A DNA stretch of 64,000 nucleotides from Prevotella sp. (GTDB lineage Bacteria > Bacteroidota > Bacteroidia > Bacteroidales > Bacteroidaceae). The stretch spans positions 36,593 to 100,592 of the forward strand of contig JAFZUS010000103.1 of assembly GCA_017618275.1 (NCBI GenBank), read 5' to 3'. Below, one piece after another: positions 59,043 to 64,000 of this stretch. The translations under genes and the position numbers were made by a program. The notes beneath the pieces are model-generated. The model searched no databases. It was not told the origin of the DNA and worked only from the letters and a program-made list of their open reading frames with translations. Position 1 is the stretch's first letter. Each line of letters starts with the position of its first letter.

Positions 59043-59936
59043 TCAGGCAACGTCCTGAAGTAATGGATCCTCAAACAACACACACAAGTCGAATGGGTAG
59101 CCCAGACGGTCAGTAATCTTCGTAATGTGGAAGAACTCGAACAGATATTTTTGAGCCTTTTCCTGAGCCTCCTGAAGCGTCTGAACATCTGTAATGACCA
59201 TGCCTATATGTGGAAAGCTCACCTTAAAAGATGTGGAGCCCAAAATCTCACTTGGATAGTTTATTTCGCATACTTTTTTGCGGCCCAGACGTACTTCCCA
59301 ATAGGGAATGGACTCACCTTTGCAAGAATAAGCCTTTTTCTCACATACAGCCGTCTCACCTTCTGGAACCGGTGATTTCGCAGCCTCGCTATAAACAGGC
59401 TTTTCCTTCAGTTCACAATGATCTGGCGTGCATGTCAGTTCAAACGACTCACCATTACCAATATCACAACGGCAACGAACAGCCATTCCCTGAACGTCCA
59501 GCACTTCACTGTTACCATATCCACGACACTTCACTTTTGCGCCTGGAACAAGCCACGACGGAGCCAATGGCTGATTCTCTAATGGTGCATAATAGAGCAT
59601 AACAGCGGCCAACTGATGTGCGCCACCTGAACAGAAATACACCTGGGTACGTCCCACGGACTCTATCACATATTTCTGGCCGTCCTGATGTGCTATCACG
59701 GTGCCACGCTTACACCATACCGGCAGAGCCTTTTTCTTGGCCTCAGTCGCCTTTAATTCGCCAGCACGGGCAGGAACAAGGTCGCCACCCTTCAGGCACA
59801 ATATAACACGATCGTGAGCGTCGCTACAGCCTTTAATCTCAACAATGGCCCCACGCCATTCAACTAACTGGCCCTCATGGATATGGTACATGTCGTTAGT
59901 GTTCTTATAATTCTGAATGCTATTTTTCGTTTTCAT
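59043..59936 (-). CDS. Hypothetical beta-rich protein
   Basis: 297 residues made of several small beta units (GQLVEWRGAIVEIKGCSD, KRGTVIAHQDGQKYVIES, GAKVKCRGYGNSEVLDVQG), perhaps SH3-like repeats, with nine Cys. The final 90 residues are a mixed domain. No family recognised. A class B element lies 41 bases ahead of its start. Confidence 0.6.
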   Translation of the reverse strand: MKTKNSIQNYKNTNDMYHIHEGQLVEWRGAIVEIKGCSDAHDRVILCLKGGDLVPARAGELKATEAKKKALPVWCKRGTVIAHQDGQKYVIESVGRTQVYFCSGGAHQLAAVMLYYAPLENQPLAPSWLVPGAKVKCRGYGNSEVLDVQGMAVRCRCDIGNGESFELTCTPDHCELKEKPVYSEAAKSPVPEGETAVCEKKAYSCKGESIPYWEVRLGRKKVCEINYPSEILGSTSFKVSFPHIGMVITDVQTLQEAQEKAQKYLFEFFHITKITDRLGYPFDLCVLFEDPLLQDVA

Positions 59937-59976
59937 AATGTTTGCTTTTTAAATGAATTAATGAATTTATGAATTT

Positions 59977-60000
59977 GGTGAAATTCTGGAGGCCCTATAA
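59977..60000 (-). promoter_or_regulatory. Class B leader element, copy 6
   Basis: TTATAG (59995-60000), 14 bases, CACC (59977-59980). The box sits in the loop of a stem CTGGAGGC/GCCTCCAG, so it may also fold as a terminator-like hairpin. Confidence 0.75.
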
Positions 60001-60027
60001 AGAGCCTCCAGGGAAATAGATTAGGGG

Positions 60028-60438
60028 CTATCTTTCCTGACCTTCTTCACGGATAGCGTTTTCGAGATCAGTATCACAGTGAACATAACTCCAGGAGGTG
60101 CCGAAATGGTCAACACACAAAACGTATAATTCCAGCGTATCGCTATAAGTGAACAGGAGGCCGAAATGCTCTTCAAGAAACGCCACATCTTCGTCGCTGC
60201 AATTTGTCAGATACCACTGGAAAATTTCGCGGTCACAGTCCGGATGGTGCAGCTCATACGACGGTGTATCTTTTTCGTCGTCGTCGTTATCTTCGTCGTC
60301 GTCCTGATCGTCGTCGTCACGATACAGACTGAAACGCATATTATCGAACACTGAAGGATCAATCTCTGGAATGTTATTACACAGAATAAAATCGTTGTGG
60401 AGCCAGTTAACGGCCACGGAATAATTTGTTGAATACAT
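60028..60438 (-). CDS. Highly acidic hypothetical protein
   Basis: 136 residues with an Asp run (RDDDDQDDDEDNDDDEKD, residues 36-53) and a globular acidic second half (DVAFLEEHFGLLFTY, LYVLCVDHFGTSWSYV). Candidate DNA mimic by charge only. Class B element upstream. Confidence 0.6.
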   Translation of the reverse strand: MYSTNYSVAVNWLHNDFILCNNIPEIDPSVFDNMRFSLYRDDDDQDDDEDNDDDEKDTPSYELHHPDCDREIFQWYLTNCSDEDVAFLEEHFGLLFTYSDTLELYVLCVDHFGTSWSYVHCDTDLENAIREEGQER

Positions 60439-60469
60439 AATAAATGAATTTTTGTAATTTTATAAAATT

Positions 60470-60493
60470 GGTGAATAATCGCAGATGCTATAA
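60470..60493 (-). promoter_or_regulatory. Class B leader element, copy 7
   Basis: TTATAG (60488-60493), 14 bases, CACC (60470-60473), stem AATTT/AAATT around TAT, ACAAAAA; 32 bases to the ATG at 60438. Confidence 0.78.
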
Positions 60494-60501
60494 AGGGCCT
60501 A

Positions 60502-60663
60502 TTACATGTACGTCGTAAAACGGTAATTCATAAAGATATAGTAAACAGCCCAGATAGAGAAGGCCAACAGGAGCCAGGAGGTCAGACGGGGCCAGCGTTC
60601 TAACAGACTGGCCAGCCGGTTAACAAGTCGTACCTGATAACGATAAAATGCAACAGTACTCAT
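60502..60663 (-). CDS. 53-residue single-pass membrane protein
   Basis: MSTVAFYRYQVRLVNRLAS, a basic amphipathic start, then a membrane segment (WLLLAFSIWAVYYIFM, about 30-45). Fits tightly between its neighbours (12-base gap upstream). Function unknown; toxin-like or membrane-altering roles cannot be excluded. Confidence 0.6.
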   Translation of the reverse strand: MSTVAFYRYQVRLVNRLASLLERWPRLTSWLLLAFSIWAVYYIFMNYRFTTYM

Positions 60664-60675
60664 AATAGGGTAGAA

Positions 60676-60885
60676 TTAATGTTTATCAACGAAGAAAATG
60701 TAGCTGCAATCTAGCGACACATAGCCAGTATTAAAGAGATTCGAAAATTCTTCAGGAGTCGAAATTTCGCACGTATCACCGCCAGTACTTTTGTCTGTTT
60801 GGGCCAGATCTAAAAGTTCTTCAGGGCTCATGGCCTTCAGATCGTCCAGGCCGTACACATTTGAGTCGAAAGCTAAAACTAACAT
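60676..60885 (-). CDS. Small acidic protein
   Basis: 69 residues. MLVLAFDSNVYGLDDLKAM then an acidic helix and a strand end (YVSLDCSYIFFVDKH). Class B element 22 bases before the start. No family recognised. Confidence 0.6.
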   Translation of the reverse strand: MLVLAFDSNVYGLDDLKAMSPEELLDLAQTDKSTGGDTCEISTPEEFSNLFNTGYVSLDCSYIFFVDKH

Positions 60886-60906
60886 AATTTCTTGATTTTA
60901 AAAATT

Positions 60907-60930
60907 GGTGAATAATTGTGGAGTCTATAA
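60907..60930 (-). promoter_or_regulatory. Class B leader element, copy 8
   Basis: TTATAG (60925-60930), 14 bases, CACC (60907-60910). Distance to the ATG at 60885 is 22, shorter than the others, and the small stem is weak. Confidence 0.72.
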
Positions 60931-60939
60931 AGGCCGGTT

Positions 60940-61641
60940 TTAGGCGGCCTTTTTGTCAGCGGGCCAGTAAAAGCCCTCGCCATTAGATGCACAACAACCC
61001 TCCAGGCAATAGGGGGCCACGGCCTCCAAACAGTCGTCGATATAGTCTGTTATTTCCTTCAGTTCTTTTTCCATACGTTTGCGAAGTTTAGGCACTAACA
61101 TTTTAGCCAGTCCAGGGCTATTAATATCACGCCATTCATACCATGAGTAATTATAGGAGCCCTTCAGGGCCTCGAAAAGATCATTATCTGTAATATACTC
61201 CAGCGCGTCCGTATCATAGCCCAGAACGTCTTTATATTGCCAGTCCAGCTTAAAACCTTCATAGTAACCGGCCTCGAAATTTATAGATACTTCTAAATCA
61301 AAATCAATACCGGCAAAACGGAATGAACGCGACACGGTACAAATTTCGTCACCGTCGTAAACGTGATTTTTGTCAAGATCTATAAAGTCCACCTTCAGGC
61401 CCTTTTCCTTATTTGCCTCCATGAGCTTTTCTTCAAGCCATTCCAGATAGTACCGTTTTTCATCCTGGTACCATTCATCATAGATACATGAATCATAGAA
61501 TTTTACGTTATTTACTTCATCTTCGGACTCCAGGCCCCAGATCTCCTTATTTTCATCTACATAGGACTCAAAATCACTGTGCTCTAAAAAAGCATAAAGG
61601 TGACGTGAATTGTGGCTGCAATTAAAATTAGGTGCTGACAT
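60940..61641 (-). CDS. Acidic hypothetical protein
   Basis: 233 residues, many Asp/Glu and Tyr (EHSDFESYVDENKEIWG, YDSCIYDEWYQDEKRYY), with a central strand region (DGDEICTVSRSFRFAG, DFDLEVSINFEAGYY) and C-terminal CLEGCCASNGEG. Possible DNA mimic by charge; otherwise unknown. Class B element 32 bases upstream. Confidence 0.62.
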   Translation of the reverse strand: MSAPNFNCSHNSRHLYAFLEHSDFESYVDENKEIWGLESEDEVNNVKFYDSCIYDEWYQDEKRYYLEWLEEKLMEANKEKGLKVDFIDLDKNHVYDGDEICTVSRSFRFAGIDFDLEVSINFEAGYYEGFKLDWQYKDVLGYDTDALEYITDNDLFEALKGSYNYSWYEWRDINSPGLAKMLVPKLRKRMEKELKEITDYIDDCLEAVAPYCLEGCCASNGEGFYWPADKKAA

Positions 61642-61672
61642 AACTGTAATTTTTTGTAAGTTCTATAAACTT

Positions 61673-61696
61673 GGTGAATAATTTCGTTAACTATAA
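61673..61696 (-). promoter_or_regulatory. Class B leader element, copy 9
   Basis: TTATAG (61691-61696), 14 bases, CACC (61673-61676), stem AAGTT/AACTT, ACAAAAA; 32 bases to the ATG at 61641. The stem bases differ from copies 5 and 7 but still pair. Confidence 0.78.
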
Positions 61697-61705
61697 AGAA
61701 GTGAT

Positions 61706-61963
61706 TTAGAAGGGCCGTTCGCCATAACGATACGCCTGAATACTATTTAATACTCGTTCGTATGTACTGTAACCGGCACCCGTCGTAAAATAGGCCGTAT
61801 GATAGGCCGACGACTGATAAAACGCGTCCAGGCGATCCAGCCACAATTTAAAACACTGTAGGGCCTTAATATAGCGTAAATTATTATCGACGCTATAAAG
61901 ACGCTTTTCACATTCTTCTAACTTGTTTAGAATGTAGTCCAGGGAAAATTTCTTTTTTGCCAT
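61706..61963 (-). CDS. Small hypothetical protein
   Basis: 85 residues, MAKKKFSLDYILNKLEECE, helical, then a Tyr/Ser-rich part (SSAYHTAYFTTGAGYSTYE). It is the first gene behind class A unit 3. No family recognised. Confidence 0.6.
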   Translation of the reverse strand: MAKKKFSLDYILNKLEECEKRLYSVDNNLRYIKALQCFKLWLDRLDAFYQSSAYHTAYFTTGAGYSTYERVLNSIQAYRYGERPF

Positions 61964-61974
61964 AACTAAATTTT

Positions 61975-62048
61975 TTTGTGTGGCCTCGCCACGGTTACTA
62001 ATTACTTTTGATGTTGCAAAGGTACAACTTTTATTTTAAACCACCAAA
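61975..62048 (-). promoter_or_regulatory. Class A unit 3: promoter plus hairpin leader
   Basis: TTTG (62045-62048), 20 bases, TACCTTTG (62017-62024), then TAACCG-TGGC-gag-GCCA-CACAAAA (61975-61998). Upstream is TTTTCAAGAAAAA-like sequence shared with other units. Confidence 0.85.
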
Positions 62049-62127
62049 TAAAAAGAGAAAAATTTTCAAGAAAAAACGAAAGTTTTCGGAATAATTTACA
62101 AAATTGATACTTTTGAGCTCAAAAATC

Positions 62128-62151
62128 AGTGAAATAACGCACAAACTATAA
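62128..62151 (-). promoter_or_regulatory. Class B leader element, copy 10
   Basis: TTATAG (62146-62151), 14 bases, CACT (62128-62131). It lies upstream of class A unit 3 and not just before a gene, the only copy so placed; it may mark a lost gene. Confidence 0.55.
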
Positions 62152-62202
62152 AAAGCCTGATTTTTCAGTGATTCTATAACGAAAGTATAATATATATAGG
62201 TA

Positions 62203-62456
62203 CGGGCACCCCTGGCACCCTTCAGGCATACAGACGGGCACACGTCCAGAACTGGCACCCCTGGCACATCTGGCACCCGTCCGGACTCATGGAGGCACAC
62301 ACGGGCACCCCTGGCACCCTTCAGGCATACAGACGGGCACACGTCCAGAACTGGCACCCCTGGCACATCTGGCACCCGTCCGGACACATGGAGGCACACA
62401 CGGGCACCCCTGGCACCCTTCAGGCCGTCAGACGGGCACACGGGCACCCCTGGCAC
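62203..62456. repeat. 99-bp tandem repeat array, first locus
   Basis: Units start at 62203, 62302 and 62401 (last one partial). Each unit holds GGCACCCCTGGCAC twice and other GGCAC words. The GC-rich units stand out from AT-rich flanks. Reading frames through them are repetitive and are not taken as genes. Confidence 0.9.
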
Positions 62457-62480
62457 AAAAAAGGGCACCACGGCAAAATA

Positions 62481-62504
62481 AAACCGGCCACGGCGGGCCG
62501 GTTT
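62481..62504 (-). terminator. Terminator after the 111-residue gene
   Basis: AAACCGGCC (62481-62489) pairs with GGCCGGTTT (62496-62504), followed on the minus strand by TATTTT. It follows the stop of the 62521 gene by about 17 bases. Confidence 0.8.
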
Positions 62505-62520
62505 ATTTGTCGCGATCCTA

Positions 62521-62856
62521 TCAAATATTAAAATCATTATAGGCCGGACTTTTAACGCCATTAATGAGAAAGTAACCACCACGACACGAAATATTAAATT
62601 TCGAGTCCAGGCCGCACGCCTGCAAACATTCATTTATAACTTTTCGAGTCGTAACAGTGTGCCAGCCTCCAGAATTAAGAGAAACACGGCGGGCCGTCAG
62701 ATCCAGCCGGAAAACTGGCGTTTCATGCAAAATAACTGTTATTTGTCCGGCCCTGGCGTTAATACGTGTATTACTTGAAATTTTGCGGGACGTGTTAACA
62801 ATACCATTATTTATAATACTGTTATATACTTTTTTAATTTCTTCAAAACGTGACAT
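62521..62856 (-). CDS. Small hypothetical protein
   Basis: 111 residues with a basic, strand-rich core (ARAGQITVILHETPVFRL, LTARRVSLNSGGWHTVTT) and a helix. Similar small proteins with an SGGWHTVTTR segment occur on Bacteroidales plasmids and phages. That may be a small nucleic-acid-binding fold, but the function is unknown. Confidence 0.6.
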   Translation of the reverse strand: MSRFEEIKKVYNSIINNGIVNTSRKISSNTRINARAGQITVILHETPVFRLDLTARRVSLNSGGWHTVTTRKVINECLQACGLDSKFNISCRGGYFLINGVKSPAYNDFNI

Positions 62857-62912
62857 AATATAAAATATTTAATTTGTTATACATCTGTTATTATTATATG
62901 AATATTTGCAGC

Positions 62913-63230
62913 TTATAAACTGTTATAATGTTTTTTAATATCATTATATAAGCTATTATTTGCCAGGATCACGGCGGCGGCGTTTTTAACCACCGGACAC
63001 ACACGACGGCGGCCCGTCTGATCCTTTGCACGACGGACGGCGGCGGCCTCCATTTGTGCCAACTCATTTGCACACACACGACGGCGGGCCGTTTGTCCGT
63101 TGTAACTTTCCCACGTTCTATTTATATAATGTACTTTTGCACGGTTTATAATTTCACCGTTAACCATTAAAACGGCCACATGATTAAAACCGTCGCGACA
63201 ATTCTGGAAAAAATAAGATGTTGTAACCAT
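62913..63230 (-). CDS. Small hypothetical protein
   Basis: 105 residues. Strand-rich start (NHVAVLMVNGEIINRAKV), then an internal repeat QTARRRVC / QTGRRRVC and an Ala-rich helix. Basic overall. Gene is flanked by very AT-rich spacers. No family recognised. Confidence 0.58.
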   Translation of the reverse strand: MVTTSYFFQNCRDGFNHVAVLMVNGEIINRAKVHYINRTWESYNGQTARRRVCANELAQMEAAAVRRAKDQTGRRRVCPVVKNAAAVILANNSLYNDIKKHYNSL

Positions 63231-63312
63231 AACTTTAATTATTTAATGAATTAATGAATATATGAATTTATTAAAAGGGCCAGCCAGGGCCGGCCCTGAT
63301 CCTATAATAATA

Positions 63313-63669
63313 TTAGAGTCTTATTTCTTGCAAGTTTTCAAGATCAAAAATAGCTATTTGCCCGTTACGACGGCCCAGATCTACAGCCGTTTGCAGATCT
63401 TCACAAATAACTGTAGCGTCCCAATAATAACGGCCCGTTTTTTCGTCCAGCCAGCCGCCGAAAGCGTTAACCCGTCCGGCGTTTTTCTGTACGAAAGAAA
63501 TAACTTTTAAAAGTCCGTACCCGTTAAAACTGTTTTGCGTTTCAGCCAGGGCCACGGCGTACCCCTTTTTAACTGGCTGCAAAGATTCAGCGTTAACCGT
63601 AAAACCGGCGGCGTTTTCGTTTGCTATACTCATTAAAGCAAAGAATAAAGAAATACTTTTTTTATCCAT
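63313..63669 (-). CDS. Small hypothetical protein behind class A unit 4
   Basis: 118 residues from MDKKSISLFFALMSI; an upstream ATG falls in the leader hairpin and is rejected. GYAVALAETQNSFNGYGLL and FGGWLDEKTGRYYWDA are its clearest blocks, a small alpha/beta fold of a kind seen in Bacteroidales plasmid and phage proteins. No function known. Confidence 0.6.
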   Translation of the reverse strand: MDKKSISLFFALMSIANENAAGFTVNAESLQPVKKGYAVALAETQNSFNGYGLLKVISFVQKNAGRVNAFGGWLDEKTGRYYWDATVICEDLQTAVDLGRRNGQIAIFDLENLQEIRL

Positions 63670-63680
63670 AACTTTTTTTA

Positions 63681-63755
63681 TTTGTGTGGCGGGTGCCACG
63701 GTTACTAATTAAATTTGATGTTGCAAAGGTACAACTTTATTTTTAAACTTGCAAG
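63681..63755 (-). promoter_or_regulatory. Class A unit 4: promoter plus hairpin leader
   Basis: CTTG (63752-63755, one mismatch), 20 bases, TACCTTTG (63724-63731), then TAACCG-TGGC-accc-GCCA-CACAAA (63681-63704). CTTGAAAAGTTTTCG lies upstream. Confidence 0.82.
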
Positions 63756-63868
63756 AAAAAACGGAAAAATTTTTGTTTTTCTTGAAAAGTTTTCGTATTT
63801 CTTGACAAAATTATATTATATACATTATTATATATATATGAATTAATGAATTTATGAATAAATGAAAA

Positions 63869-64000
63869 CGGGCACCCCTGGCACCCTTCAGGCATACAGA
63901 CGGGCACACGTCCAGAACTGGCACCCCTGGCACATCTGGCACCCGTCCGGACACATGGAGGCACACACGGGCACCCCTGGCACCCTTCAGGCCGTCAGAC
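63869..64000. repeat. 99-bp tandem repeat array, second locus (continues past window)
   Basis: Units start at 63869 and 63968, again 99 bp apart and nearly the same as those at 62.2 kb. The second unit follows the diverged third unit there (CAGGCCGTCAGAC). The array runs off the window. Confidence 0.88.

Noticed and set aside
62203-62456. CRISPR-like array
   Set aside because: Units are near-identical over 99 bp with no variable spacers, and no cas genes are seen.
62031-62633. 200-residue minus frame and an 80-residue plus frame over the 99-bp repeats
   Set aside because: The proteins only mirror the tandem repeat, run through promoter, leader and terminator elements, and overlap the 62521 gene.
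1-64000. Recoded stop codons as in Lak-type Prevotella megaphages
   Set aside because: TAG ends clear genes (for example at 38490 and 58591), and no conserved gene needs read-through of TAG or TGA.

Overview
The window looks like part of a large double-stranded DNA phage that is maintained as a plasmid (a phage-plasmid) in a member of the Bacteroidales, most likely a Prevotella-like host. The host call rests on several perfect or near-perfect Bacteroidales promoters (TTTG, 19-20 bp, TAnnTTTG), the lack of Shine-Dalgarno sites, a BT4734-like primase, YopX-family and other proteins typical of Bacteroidales phages, and AT-rich intergenic phrases familiar from those genomes. TAA, TAG and TGA all act as stops, so the code is standard. 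I saw no tRNA, integrase or CRISPR array.

Layout: (1) 1-11.8 kb, minus strand: a capsid-maturation protease of the S49 family (cut by the window edge), then a tightly packed nucleotide and DNA-modification operon (dUTPase, ThyX, adenine methylase, ASCH protein, SPL-like radical SAM protein, BT4734-like primase) that includes a membrane-anchored Tad2-like anti-Thoeris candidate. It is driven from a promoter at 11.9 kb. (2) 11.85-12.9 kb: a gene-free kilobase with a plus-strand promoter in front of a repetitive, structured RNA candidate. (3) 12.9-21.5 kb, minus: a ketosynthase and acyl carrier protein pair beside a 1917-residue tail tape measure and two proteins of unknown role. (4) 21.6-29.3 kb, minus: replication module (HNH nuclease, sliding clamp, SSB-like protein, primase-SF3 helicase, 3'-5' exonuclease). 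(5) 29.5-31.3 kb: regulatory switch region with an HTH protein, a gene with its own 10-bp palindromic operator, and look-alike promoters. (6) 31.4-46.3 kb, plus: about 30 small, often overlapping accessory genes ending in a methyltransferase and a PAPS-reductase-like protein. (7) 46.3-52.9 kb, minus: plasmid module (iteron origin, Rep_3-type initiator, RHH protein, ParA) plus a short NAD-dependent ligase with a C-terminal membrane segment. (8) 52.9-64 kb, minus: an accessory region of small, often very acidic proteins, each headed by one of two repeated leader elements.

The most novel material is in region 8. Ten copies of TTATAG-N14-CAnn (nine with exactly 14 bp, one with 13), most about 30 bp before a start codon, and four complete promoter plus hairpin leaders (TAAYCG, a covarying stem, CACAAAA) suggest a modular expression system for accessory genes. 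Two arrays with 10-bp periodicity (TATACC and GTGTAA, both readable as GGTRTAA) may be operator or centromere sites. Five G7-G8-TA tracts lie in genes. The two G7 copies each break an otherwise good reading frame by exactly one base, which fits either phase variation or homopolymer undercalling. A pair of compensating shifts in thyX makes the sequencing-error explanation a serious one.
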